Position numbers and translations under genes: made by a program. The notes under the pieces are model-generated. The model did not search any database. It worked only from the letters and a program-made list of their open reading frames with translations, and was not told the DNA's origin. DNA of 64,000 bases from Gallionella sp. Its GTDB lineage: Bacteria; Pseudomonadota; Gammaproteobacteria; Burkholderiales; Gallionellaceae. The stretch spans positions 186,001 to 250,000 of the forward strand of contig JAUXOL010000013.1 in assembly GCA_030682375.1 (NCBI GenBank), in the 5' to 3' direction. The first letter of the stretch is position 1. Each line of letters opens with the position of its first letter. This document shows, piece after piece, positions 8,815-17,404 of the stretch.

Positions 8815-9344
8815 CCAGATTCGTTTTCCGACTAGTCTCGCTGCTGATGCTCGCAACCAGCGCTTCCGTCTTCGCGGCGGAAGTATCGCCGGTGAATTCC
8901 GTGCCGTCACTGGATCTCCCGCGCTATCTCGGCAAGTGGTACGAGATCGCCGCGTTCCCGATGTACTTCCAGCGCAACTGTATCGGCGATACCACCGCGG
9001 AATATTCGTTGCACCCGGATGGCGAGATCAATGTCAGGAATCGCTGTCGCACCAAAGATGGCTACGACGAGGCCAACGGCCGCGCGTGGGTGAAAGATGC
9101 GGCCCACCCGGCGCGGCTCAAGGTTTCGTTCTTCTGGCCGTTCCGCTCCGACTACTGGATCGTCGGCCTCGATGCGGACTACCGCTGGGCCGTGGTCGGC
9201 AACCCGAACCGCAAGTACCTCTGGGTGCTCTCGCGCACGCCGGTTCTGCCCAAACCCATGCTGGACGCGGCCTTGAATGCAGCAGCCGCGCAAGGGTACG
9301 ACCTCGGCCAGTTGCGCTACACGAAACAGGAGCAAGCCAAATGA
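8811..9344 (+). CDS. Lipocalin family protein (Blc-like)
   Basis: This 177-aa protein has an N-terminal signal peptide (to about residue 23, ending SVFAA) and a bacterial lipocalin domain. LPRYLGKWYEIAAFPMYFQ is the first conserved region with the GxW motif, followed by DYRWAVVGNPNRKYLWVLSR and the C-terminal helix. Unlike E. coli Blc it shows no lipobox cysteine at the cleavage site, so it may be a soluble periplasmic form. Blc-type proteins bind lysophospholipids. It overlaps both neighbours by 4 nt, in folA-blc-rlhA. Confidence 0.9.
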   Translation: MTRFVFRLVSLLMLATSASVFAAEVSPVNSVPSLDLPRYLGKWYEIAAFPMYFQRNCIGDTTAEYSLHPDGEINVRNRCRTKDGYDEANGRAWVKDAAHPARLKVSFFWPFRSDYWIVGLDADYRWAVVGNPNRKYLWVLSRTPVLPKPMLDAALNAAAAQGYDLGQLRYTKQEQAK

Positions 9345-11425
9345 CGAGCGACATGCGCAATCTGGAACTCCTCGCACCTACCCTTGAATTGCTGGCCCCG
9401 GCAAAAACTGCCGCCATCGGACGCGAAGCCGTGACCCACGGCGCGGATGCGGTGTACATCGGCGGACCGTCGTTCGGCGCGCGCGACAAGGCGGGCAATT
9501 CGATAAGCGACATCGCCGGACTGGTCGAGTTCGCACACCGCTACCGCGCGAAGATATTCGTCACGCTGAACACCATATTGCACGACGCCGAACTCGAAAC
9601 GGCGCGCAAACTGGCGTGGGATTGCTACGACGCGGGCGTCGATGCATTGATCGTGCAAGACATGGGATTGCTGGAACTCGACCTGCCGCCGATAGACCTG
9701 CACGCCTCGACCCAGTGCGATATCCGCACACCGGAGAAGGCGCGATTCCTGGCCGACGTCGGCTTCTCGCAGATCGTGCTGGCGCGGGAGCTGACCATCA
9801 AGGAGATCGCCAAAGTGCGGGCCTCGGTGCCGGCCGACACCGTGATCGAGCACTTCATCCACGGCGCACTGTGCGTCGCCTATTCCGGCCAGTGCAACAT
9901 CAGCCATGCGCACACTGGGCGCTCTGCCAACCGCGGCGACTGCTCGCAGGCCTGCCGTTTGCCGTACACGCTGACCGACGCGCAAGGCGGCGTGGTCGCC
10001 TACGACAAGCATCTGCTGTCGGTGAAGGACAACAACCAGAGCGACAACCTGCGCGCGCTGATCGCCGCCGGGGTGCGCAGCTTCAAGATCGAGGGGCGAT
10101 ACAAGGATGCGGCCTACGTGAAGAACATCACCGGCCACTACCGCTTGCTGCTCGACGAAATACTGGAAGAGCGCAGCGACCTCGCGCGAGCCTCCAGCGG
10201 ACACACAAAACTGCTATTCACGCCCAACCCGGACAAGACCTTCCACCGCGGTGCGACGGACTATTTCACCAATGGCCGCAAGGCCGACATCGGCGCGTTC
10301 GATACCCCGACCTTCGTCGGTCTCGAACTGGGCGAGATCACGCAGGTCGGCGACAAGTGGTTCGAGATGGAGTCCGACCAGCCGCTCGCAAACAGCGACG
10401 GACTGAACTATCAACACAAGCGTGTAGTGCATGGCCTGCAGGCGAACGTGGTCGAACCCAGAAATCAGACAACAGGGAGAGGCGAAGTCTGGCGCGTGTT
10501 CCCGAACGAGCCCATGCATACGCTGGAAGGACTGCGCCCCGGCGTGATCGTCAGCCGCAACCGCGACCATGCCTGGGAGCAGGCGCTGGCGAAGAAGTCC
10601 GCCGAGCGCCGCATAGGTGTGAGCGCGGTCTTCGCCGAAACCGAACAGGGCTTCGCCCTCACGCTGCGCGACGAGGACGGCATCGAAGCAACCGCGAGCG
10701 TCGCCTTCGACAAGCAAACGGCGCAACATCCGGAAGAAGCCGAGAAGAGTTTGCGCGAACAGCTCGACCGTTTCGGCAGCAGCGATTTCGAGTTGCGCCC
10801 CGCAATCGCCGCACCTGCAGGAGCGGGCCCTGCCCGCGACATCGCGCAGGATCGCGGGCAGGGCCCGCTCCTACGACAGGACGATGCATCCTCGGTTATC
10901 GCGATCCACTGGTCCCAGCCCTGGTTCGTCCCCGGCTCCATCATCAACAAGCTGCGCCGCGATGCGGTGGAGAAACTAGCAGCCGCACGCCTCTCAGCCC
11001 ATGTCCGCCCGCAGCGCAAGGCCGCCGTCGAGCCGCCCGCACCTTACCCGGAAGAGACGCTGACCTTCCTCGCCAACGTGTACAACAGCGCGGCGCAGGC
11101 CTTCTATGCGAAGCATGGCGTCAAGCTGATCGAAGCGGCCTACGAGGCGCACCGCGAAACCGGCGAGGTCTCGCTGATGATCACGCGACATTGCCTGCGC
11201 TATTCGATGAGCCTGTGCCCGAAGCAGGCCAAGGGCGTGACCGGTGTGCAAGGCCAGGTGCGCGCCGAACCGATGATGCTGGTCAACGGCAGCGAGAAGC
11301 TCCGGCTGGAATTCGACTGCAAGGCCTGCGAGATGCATGTGATCGGCAGGATCAAGAAACACATCCTGAAGACCGCGCCGCCGACGGCGGTGCCGGTGAC
11401 TTTTCACGAGCGCCGCACATCCTGA
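9341..11425 (+). CDS. rlhA: U32 peptidase family protein, 23S rRNA hydroxylation (RlhA-like)
   Basis: This 694-aa U32 family protein matches E. coli RlhA (YdcP, about 650 aa), needed for 5-hydroxycytidine at position 2501 of 23S rRNA. It starts LELLAPAKTAAIGREAVTHG, with GADAVYIGGPSFGAR. The cysteine-rich block GALCVAYSGQCNIS followed by NRGDCSQACRLPY provides the conserved iron-sulfur type cysteines, and a second group (CLRYSMSLCPKQ and FDCKACEM) lies near the C-terminus. It overlaps the lipocalin by 4 nt. Residues about 493-511 are encoded by a REP-like palindrome (separate entry), which lengthens a linker. Confidence 0.88.
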   Translation: MTSDMRNLELLAPTLELLAPAKTAAIGREAVTHGADAVYIGGPSFGARDKAGNSISDIAGLVEFAHRYRAKIFVTLNTILHDAELETARKLAWDCYDAGVDALIVQDMGLLELDLPPIDLHASTQCDIRTPEKARFLADVGFSQIVLARELTIKEIAKVRASVPADTVIEHFIHGALCVAYSGQCNISHAHTGRSANRGDCSQACRLPYTLTDAQGGVVAYDKHLLSVKDNNQSDNLRALIAAGVRSFKIEGRYKDAAYVKNITGHYRLLLDEILEERSDLARASSGHTKLLFTPNPDKTFHRGATDYFTNGRKADIGAFDTPTFVGLELGEITQVGDKWFEMESDQPLANSDGLNYQHKRVVHGLQANVVEPRNQTTGRGEVWRVFPNEPMHTLEGLRPGVIVSRNRDHAWEQALAKKSAERRIGVSAVFAETEQGFALTLRDEDGIEATASVAFDKQTAQHPEEAEKSLREQLDRFGSSDFELRPAIAAPAGAGPARDIAQDRGQGPLLRQDDASSVIAIHWSQPWFVPGSIINKLRRDAVEKLAAARLSAHVRPQRKAAVEPPAPYPEETLTFLANVYNSAAQAFYAKHGVKLIEAAYEAHRETGEVSLMITRHCLRYSMSLCPKQAKGVTGVQGQVRAEPMMLVNGSEKLRLEFDCKACEMHVIGRIKKHILKTAPPTAVPVTFHERRTS
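10819..10872. repeat. REP-like palindrome inside rlhA coding sequence
   Basis: Perfect 21-bp inverted arms (10819-10839 beginning aggagcgggccctgcc, and 10852-10872) flank a 12-bp loop. The sequence resembles the GTAGGAGCGGGCC-type repetitive extragenic palindromes of proteobacteria. Here it lies in frame within rlhA and encodes a Gly/Pro/Arg-rich linker (GAGPARDIAQDRGQGPLL). No second identical copy was noticed in the window. Confidence 0.8.
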
Positions 11426-11479
11426 TTTTGAATGGCGTAAACTGAACAAGCAGGAATCATCCAAAGCACGGGCGAAGTC

Positions 11480-14308
11480 ATGAGCCAAACGAACATAACC
11501 GACCCGGTCGGATATCTGAGCGTCGCCAGATCGCTGACCTGGCGTTATGTGATTGCGCTGTCTCTGGTAGCGACGCTGTCCACGGCCGCGTGGCTCAGCC
11601 TCGATCTGGTCATCACCGAGCAGCAGAGCACGGCTGCGGTGGTCAATGTCAGCGGACGTCAGCGCATGCTCAGCCAGCGCACCGCGCTGTTCTCGAATCT
11701 GCTGGCCCATGCGCGCAAGACGGAGCGCCCAGCCATACGCGGCAAGCTGCAAGAGGCGATAAACCTGATGGATGTCTCGCATCAGGGCCTGACTCACGGC
11801 AACAAGTCGATGGGGTTGCCGGGCATCATGTCGCCCACCGTGCACGCGATGTATTTCGAGGGTCCAGATGCGCTCGACGGACAAGTAGAGCGCTACATCG
11901 AAACCGTGCGCGCATTGCTGCTGCTGGACGACGACGCGCTGACTCCCGACCATCCCTTGCTGCAATACATCACCCAGACCGCGCCGACCACCTTGGTCTC
12001 GTCGCTCGACCGTATGGTGCGGCAGTATCAGCAGGAGGGCGAAGCGTCCGTAGCCCGGCTGCAGAAAGCCGAAACGATATTTTGGCTCGTCACCCTGCTG
12101 TTGCTGGCGCTGGAAGCGGCCCTGATCTTCCATCCCTTCACCCGCCACGTCCGGAGCATCATCGCCCGACTGCAGAGCGTGACCGGGGAGCTGAGTCGGC
12201 ATCAGGAACATCTGGAGGAGTCGGTCAGGCAACGCACGGCGGATCTTGAGAACAGGAGCAACGAACTGGCCGAGAGCGAGGAGAAATTCCGCCTGATCAG
12301 CACGTTCGCACAGGATGCGATCATCATCATCGGCATGGACGAGCAGGTGATGTACTGGAACCCCGCGGCCGAAAAGATATTCGGCCATACGGCGGACGAG
12401 GCGATCGGCAAGAACCTGCACACCCTGCTGACTCCCGCTCGCTATCACGACGATGCGCACAGCGGCTTCGGCCGCTTCAAGCACTCTGGCACGGGCAACA
12501 TCATCGGCAAGACGTTCGAGATCACCGCACTGCGCAAGAACGGCGAAGAGTTCCCGGTCGAACTCTCCATTTCCGCCTTCAAGTTGCAGGATAGCTGGCA
12601 CGCCTTGGGGCTTATCCGCGACATCACCGGACGCAAGATTTCCGAGGAGAACCTGCGCATCACCGCCAGCGTGTTCGGCAACAGCCAGGAAGCCATCCTG
12701 ATCACCGATGCGAACAACCACATCGTGGACGTCAATCCGGCCTTCGTGCATATCACCGGCTACAGCCGCGAGGAAGTGTTGGGCCGCGATCCCAAGCTGC
12801 TGAATTCCGGGCGGCATGACAACGATTTCTACGCCGCGATGTGGCAATCGCTGAAGCAGGAGAAGAACTGGCGAGGCGAGATATGGAACCGGCGCAAGTC
12901 CGGCGAGATCTATGCGGAGTTGCTCTCGATCTCGGTCATCAGCGACGACAGCGGCAAGGCAAAACGCTACGTCGGCGTATTCTCGGACATCAGCCACCTC
13001 AAGGCGCACGAGGCCGAACTGAGCCGCATCGCCCATTACGACGCGCTGACCGGCATCCCCAACCGCGTTCTGCTGGCCGACCGCATGAAGCACGCCATCG
13101 CGCAGACCGCGCGCGAGCAGCTTATGGTGGCGATCTGCTATCTCGATCTGGACGGCTTCAAGGCCGTCAACGACACCATGGGGCACGAAGCGGGCGATCT
13201 GGTGTTGATCGAGGTGGCCAGACGCATAGAAAAGACCATACGCGGAGGCGACACCGTCGCCCGCCTGGGCGGGGACGAGTTCGTCGTGGTGCTGCTCGGG
13301 CTGGAAAAAGGCGAAGAGTGCGTGGCGACGCTGGAACGCCTGCTCGCTACTGTAGCCGAACCGATAACTGTCAAGGACAGCACGCTGGCGCTCAGCACCA
13401 GCATAGGCGTCAGCATCTATCCGCTGGACGACGAAGATCCGGACACGCTGCTGCGGCACGCCGACCAGGCCATGTACATCGCCAAACAGTCCGGCAAGAA
13501 CCGCTTCCATATCTACGACCCCGCGCTGGACATGCGCGCCCGCAACCAGCACGAGTTCCTGGGCAGCATCCGCCACGGACTGGCCAATCGACAGTTCGAG
13601 TTGCATTACCAGCCCATGATAGCCTTGCGCACAAAGCGGCTGGTGGGCGCAGAGGCACTGATCCGCTGGCGGCACCCCGAACGCGGCCTGCTTTTCCCGA
13701 TAGAATTCCTGCTCCCCATCGAAAACACCGAACTCGACATCGAGATCGGCGACTGGGTGATCGCCACCGCGCTGGCCCAGGCCGATCTCTGGCACCGGGC
13801 AGGACTGGACATCGAGATCAGCATCAACATCTCGGCCCATCATCTGGAATCCCACGGTTTCGCGGACAAGCTGAAACGACAGCTGGCGCATTACCCGGAT
13901 CTGCCGCCGGGCAGCATCCAGATCGAAGTGCTCGAGACGGCGGCGCTCAAGGACATGGCCATCGTGAGCGATGTCATCGAGGCATGCCGCGAGTTCGGCG
14001 TGAGATTCGCGCTGGACGATTTCGGCACCGGCTATTCGTCCCTGTCTTATCTCAGCAACCTGCCGGTCGATGTGCTCAAGATAGACCAGTCCTTCGTGCA
14101 TGGCATGATGGAAGACAAGGGTGACATGGCCATCGTTCAGGGCATCGTCGCCCTGGCTCAGGCCTTCGGCCGACAGACCGTGGCAGAGGGCATCGAGACC
14201 GAGGCGCACTATCGGACCTTGCTCGACATGGGCTGCGAGATGGGACAGGGCTATGGCATCGCCCGCCCGATGCCGGCGGACCAGCTGGCCCGCTGGCAGG
14301 CCCAATGA
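11480..14308 (+). CDS. PilJ-N / PAS / PAS / GGDEF / EAL membrane signalling protein
   Basis: This 942-aa cyclic-di-GMP enzyme has a first membrane helix at about 23-43 and a periplasmic PilJ/NIT-type sensor part with VVNVSGRQRMLSQRTALFSN. A second helix follows at about 195-215 (FWLVTLLLLALEAALIF), then two PAS domains (about 265-380 and 390-505). The GGDEF domain has an intact RLGGDEFVVVL, and the EAL domain has GAEALIRWRHPERG, LDDFGTGYSSL and IDQSFVHG. Both catalytic motifs look intact. The PilJ-type domain is known in proteins sensing nitrate/nitrite-like ligands or pili, but the ligand here is unknown. Confidence 0.92.
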   Translation: MSQTNITDPVGYLSVARSLTWRYVIALSLVATLSTAAWLSLDLVITEQQSTAAVVNVSGRQRMLSQRTALFSNLLAHARKTERPAIRGKLQEAINLMDVSHQGLTHGNKSMGLPGIMSPTVHAMYFEGPDALDGQVERYIETVRALLLLDDDALTPDHPLLQYITQTAPTTLVSSLDRMVRQYQQEGEASVARLQKAETIFWLVTLLLLALEAALIFHPFTRHVRSIIARLQSVTGELSRHQEHLEESVRQRTADLENRSNELAESEEKFRLISTFAQDAIIIIGMDEQVMYWNPAAEKIFGHTADEAIGKNLHTLLTPARYHDDAHSGFGRFKHSGTGNIIGKTFEITALRKNGEEFPVELSISAFKLQDSWHALGLIRDITGRKISEENLRITASVFGNSQEAILITDANNHIVDVNPAFVHITGYSREEVLGRDPKLLNSGRHDNDFYAAMWQSLKQEKNWRGEIWNRRKSGEIYAELLSISVISDDSGKAKRYVGVFSDISHLKAHEAELSRIAHYDALTGIPNRVLLADRMKHAIAQTAREQLMVAICYLDLDGFKAVNDTMGHEAGDLVLIEVARRIEKTIRGGDTVARLGGDEFVVVLLGLEKGEECVATLERLLATVAEPITVKDSTLALSTSIGVSIYPLDDEDPDTLLRHADQAMYIAKQSGKNRFHIYDPALDMRARNQHEFLGSIRHGLANRQFELHYQPMIALRTKRLVGAEALIRWRHPERGLLFPIEFLLPIENTELDIEIGDWVIATALAQADLWHRAGLDIEISINISAHHLESHGFADKLKRQLAHYPDLPPGSIQIEVLETAALKDMAIVSDVIEACREFGVRFALDDFGTGYSSLSYLSNLPVDVLKIDQSFVHGMMEDKGDMAIVQGIVALAQAFGRQTVAEGIETEAHYRTLLDMGCEMGQGYGIARPMPADQLARWQAQ

Positions 14309-14401
14309 GGCCGGTCTCTGTTAGAATGCAGCCCAGTTGAAGCAGTCAGCGAAAACCGTATTCCCTCCGCATTCTGGTTCTTCTTTACTGCCAGAAAGGA
14401 C

Positions 14402-15268
14402 ATGTTTGTGAACGCAGCCGCATCCCTGCGCCAGGCGCTGGATCACTTGGGCACCCTGCCCCCCATTCCGCGCATCGCGCAGAAGATACTGTCGCTGAAA
14501 ATCAACAGCGACGAGGGCGAGCGCGCATTGCTCGATCTCATCGAAAAAGATCCCCCCATCCTGACCAAGGTTATCGGACTGGCCAATTCGCCCTTGTTCG
14601 GCACCGGCCGGAAAATCCTGAGCCTGCACGATGCGACGGCGATACTCGGCAGCAGACGGGTCAAGATGGTCGCACTCAGTTTCGCGATGATGTCGTCCAT
14701 GAACAGAAGGCCCGCCGGCCAGTTCGACATCCAGGGCCTGTGGCAGCACAGCCTGTCCGTCGCCATGACCATGGATACCCTGGCTCGCCTGATGCCGCGC
14801 GACCTTCGTCCCTCGGACGAAGAAGTCTATCTCGCCGGATTGCTGCATGACATCGGCTTCCTGGTGCTGGACTACCTCGACCCGCAACTCAGCGATGCCT
14901 TCCATGCCCGCCTGGCAGCCCTGCCCAGGCTCACGGTGGAAGAGATCGAGACAGAGATGCTGGAAACCAGCCACGGCGAACTGGGCGCCGAACTCGGGCG
15001 TCACTGGAACCTGCCGGACCCCATCGTTGCCGTGCTCAATTACCACCACATCCCCGGCGACCCGCGAGCGATGATCGGACAGCCGCTGGTATCCATGGCC
15101 TGCCTCGCAGAAAAACTGCTGCCCACTTTCGGCATTGCCGAACCGGTCCAGATGGAGATCGCCGACGAAGAGTGGCTGGCCCTGGGCATAGCTCCGGAAA
15201 AGGCGGACGAAGTCAGGGCGAAGATCCAGGAACACATCAGGAATGTGATCGTTGCGATCAATGCCTGA
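14402..15268 (+). CDS. HDOD domain protein
   Basis: This 288-aa cytoplasmic protein is essentially one HDOD domain. It has LPPIPRIAQKILSL at the N-terminus, DPPILTKVIGLANSPLFG, then AGLLHDIGFLVLDYL and HGELGAELGRHWNLP. HDOD proteins act in signalling and are often linked to cyclic-di-GMP or chemotaxis pathways. The immediate upstream neighbour is a GGDEF/EAL protein, which supports a shared signalling role. A GAAAGGA ribosome binding site precedes the ATG at 14402. Confidence 0.9.
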   Translation: MFVNAAASLRQALDHLGTLPPIPRIAQKILSLKINSDEGERALLDLIEKDPPILTKVIGLANSPLFGTGRKILSLHDATAILGSRRVKMVALSFAMMSSMNRRPAGQFDIQGLWQHSLSVAMTMDTLARLMPRDLRPSDEEVYLAGLLHDIGFLVLDYLDPQLSDAFHARLAALPRLTVEEIETEMLETSHGELGAELGRHWNLPDPIVAVLNYHHIPGDPRAMIGQPLVSMACLAEKLLPTFGIAEPVQMEIADEEWLALGIAPEKADEVRAKIQEHIRNVIVAINA

Positions 15269-15339
15269 GCACCGCAGCAAGACATGAGCGCCGAGTGCGC
15301 GCAGACCGCCTTCCCGAACACAGACCAGACCGTAACGAC

Positions 15340-16149
15340 ATGACCCCACCGCTCGCCCGCTACATGAAACTTCTGATCAGCGCCGCCATCGCGGCCCTTG
15401 CTCCAGGCTACGCACAGGCGGCCGAATGGAGCTCCACCGAGGCGATCTACAGATACGGCCAGTTAGTCGCACCGGGCTTCGCCGGGGGCAACGCAGCCGA
15501 CACCGGCATCGTCACGCTGCAGCATGCCAGCGGCTGGGGATTCGGCGACGTGTTCCTGTTCGTGGACGCGCTGCACGACAACCATCGCGACGGCTACAAC
15601 GACGACGACCTGTACGGCGAGATGTATGTCAACTTCAGCGCCGGCAAGCTTTCAGGCACACCGGTCGGCTACGGTCCGGTCAAGGACGTCGGCCTGCTAC
15701 TTGGACTGAATGCCGGTGCCGACGCCAAGGTGCGCAAATATCTCCCGGGAGTCCGCCTGTCATGGGATGCGCCCGGCTTCGCCTTCCTGAACAGCGACCT
15801 CACGCTCTATATCGACGACAACGCGGGCATCGGGCGCGGGGGCGCACCCAAGGAAAGCGACAGCTACATGCTGGACATCAACTGGTCGCGCCCGTTCGAT
15901 ATAGGCACGCAGTCGTTCACCTTCGGCGGCCACATGGAATACATAGCCAGCCGCCGCAACGAATTCGGCACACCGCTGCACCACTGGGTACTGGCCCAGC
16001 CTCAGCTGCGCTGGGATGCGGGCAAGGCATGGTATGGCACGCCCGGCCAGTTGCAGCTGGGCGTCGCCTGGCAATACTGGCGCAACAAGCTGAGCGACGG
16101 CGCGACCCGCGAGAACCGCACCCAGCTGCTCGCCGCATGGCACTTCTGA
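15340..16149 (+). CDS. Outer-membrane channel, Tsx-like
   Basis: This 269-aa protein has a signal peptide (MKLLISAAIAALAPGYAQA) and a beta-barrel type sequence with alternating strands and a terminal phenylalanine (LLAAWHF), as in outer-membrane proteins. ASGWGFGDVFLFVDALHDNH and DDLYGEMYVNFSAGKLSG resemble the nucleoside-specific channel Tsx family. An in-frame ATG at 15364 would begin exactly at the signal peptide and may be the true start (261 aa). Substrate is unassigned. Confidence 0.75.
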   Translation: MTPPLARYMKLLISAAIAALAPGYAQAAEWSSTEAIYRYGQLVAPGFAGGNAADTGIVTLQHASGWGFGDVFLFVDALHDNHRDGYNDDDLYGEMYVNFSAGKLSGTPVGYGPVKDVGLLLGLNAGADAKVRKYLPGVRLSWDAPGFAFLNSDLTLYIDDNAGIGRGGAPKESDSYMLDINWSRPFDIGTQSFTFGGHMEYIASRRNEFGTPLHHWVLAQPQLRWDAGKAWYGTPGQLQLGVAWQYWRNKLSDGATRENRTQLLAAWHF

Positions 16150-16184
16150 AATAAGCTCCTCGACCGCTCCAGTTCATCGCATGA

Positions 16185-16205
16185 CCGGAGCGCGCATCGC
16201 TCCGG
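16185..16205 (+). terminator. Hairpin after the Tsx-like gene
   Basis: CCGGAGCG and its complement form an 8-bp stem around a 5-nt loop, 36 bp after the stop at 16149. There is no clear T-run, so it is only a possible terminator. The rest of 16150-16384 shows no coding potential. Confidence 0.4.
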
Positions 16206-16384
16206 CAAGCAAGGCAAGCCGCTTCATCTTTTCCCTAGACTGAACTACCTGCATTCCCAGCGAAGAATGCGCCTCGGCCTATGCTCCCGACATCGTCGAT
16301 TGGACAGAATGTATCCGGGTATCGCCGCCTCCATCACGGAGGAGCCATGCCGTCATGACCAACCGATAATGCCGGAGGCCTCAA

Positions 16385-16567
16385 ATGAATATTTATACGA
16401 CCCTGCTGCCTATACTCTTGATCGGCATGGCGGTATTGATGGCGGGCATACTGCTCAGCAGAGAGAAGATGCAGAGCCTTAAAAGCGCATTCATCGAAAG
16501 CCTGGCTTGGGGATTCGGCTTTTTCATTTTCTTCAGCGTCGAGATCCTGGCATTCGCCAGCATTTGA
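16385..16567 (+). CDS. Small two-helix membrane protein
   Basis: This 60-aa protein is mostly two hydrophobic segments, YTTLLPILLIGMAVLMAGIL and, after a short charged loop (SREKMQSLK), GFGFFIFFSVEILAF. A good ribosome binding site (CCGGAGG, 6 nt upstream of the ATG) supports translation. I recognise no family. It stands alone between a porin gene and another small gene, with 160 bp or more on each side. Confidence 0.6.
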   Translation: MNIYTTLLPILLIGMAVLMAGILLSREKMQSLKSAFIESLAWGFGFFIFFSVEILAFASI

Positions 16568-16746
16568 TCCGCGACACCGGCGAGCCTCTGCACGATACGA
16601 ACCTGACGGGAAGGGAAGGGAAACATAGTCCGTCCCGGCCTCGCCGGATATCTCGCGTCATCCTGCGCCGCTAAAGAAATCGTACTTCCTGCCGATATTG
16701 CTACTGAATGTGACTACCCACGTTCGAAATGAGCAAAGGACATACT

Positions 16747-16956
16747 ATGAACGCAGGTTCTATCAGTAATGCCTATCGTAGCTTCTCTACCCAAACGGCA
16801 CAGCGTATACCTGAAGCTGCTGAGCTCCAGAAGGGTGGCGGAGACAACGATGGAGATGCGGACGATCGCGGTGCGGCTGCCGTACAATCTTCCCCATCCC
16901 CAACCGTGAACACGAGCGGCCAGCAAATCGGGCGGCTCATCAACGTCGCGGCTTGA
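16747..16956 (+). CDS. Small protein with INVAA C-terminus (unknown family)
   Basis: This 69-aa polar protein begins MNAGSISNAYRSFSTQ, has an acidic Gly/Asp middle (GGGDNDGDADDRG) and ends NTSGQQIGRLINVAA. I chose the ATG at 16747 because AAAGGA lies 6 nt upstream; an in-frame ATG at 16729 has no such site. No signal peptide, membrane segment or known domain. Its tail resembles that of the convergent small gene at 17054-17239 (IGRVIDVSA), suggesting a shared short family. Function unknown. Confidence 0.6.
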   Translation: MNAGSISNAYRSFSTQTAQRIPEAAELQKGGGDNDGDADDRGAAAVQSSPSPTVNTSGQQIGRLINVAA

Positions 16957-17053
16957 GCTACACCCGCATACGTCCCATGCCCTAACCCGGCATGGGCGTA
17001 GCATCCTGATCCATTCATCGAGACGACACCTGTCGACCTGCCCACTCGACTAG

Positions 17054-17239
17054 CTACGCACTAACGTCTATCACCCTGCCTATCCCGTCCCCATGCCCTT
17101 CGGGCTCACGAGCCGTGACCGGCTCCTTCCCGTCGTCCGTCGCATGAGGATGTTTGGGAACAGGCTTGCCCTTCCCCTGACTGGGCTTGCGCTCGCCAAG
17201 GCGGTTCTCGATATATTTGACGCTGCCTACCAGGTCCAT
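17054..17239 (-). CDS. Small protein with IDVSA C-terminus (unknown family)
   Basis: This 61-aa protein begins MDLVGSVKYIENRLGERKPS, has a basic Pro/Gly/Lys-rich middle and ends GDGIGRVIDVSA. The ATG at 17239 has a G-rich site (GGGGGTG) just upstream; a frame extended to 17281 is less likely. The tail GIGR(V/L)I(D/N)V(S/A)A is shared with the neighbouring 69-aa protein on the other strand, while the middles differ. No function can be assigned. Confidence 0.55.
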   Translation of the reverse strand: MDLVGSVKYIENRLGERKPSQGKGKPVPKHPHATDDGKEPVTAREPEGHGDGIGRVIDVSA

Positions 17240-17353
17240 GATGCACCCCCATGTTAAAGGCAGTATCGGCAAATCCATCAAATGGTTTAACCAATACCCA
17301 GACCAGATATCCCATACACGCCGACATCGGACATGCCGTCTGGACCGGCAAAC

Positions 17354-17382
17354 AAAAAGGCAGCGCGATGCGCTGCCTTTTT
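17354..17382. terminator. Bidirectional intrinsic terminator
   Basis: The sequence AAAAAGGCAGCGC-GAT-GCGCTGCCTTTTT is a strong stem with A-run and T-run on both sides, so it can stop transcription in either direction. It lies 22 bp after the stop of the decarboxylase gene on the minus strand. Confidence 0.9.
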
Positions 17383-17404
17383 GCCGATACGAGCCGCCGT
17401 GCAG

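Noticed and set aside
10994..14305. 1103-codon open frame on the minus strand opposite the GGDEF/EAL gene
   Set aside because: It mirrors the codon structure of two well-supported plus-strand genes, has His/Arg/Gln-rich shadow composition and matches no family.
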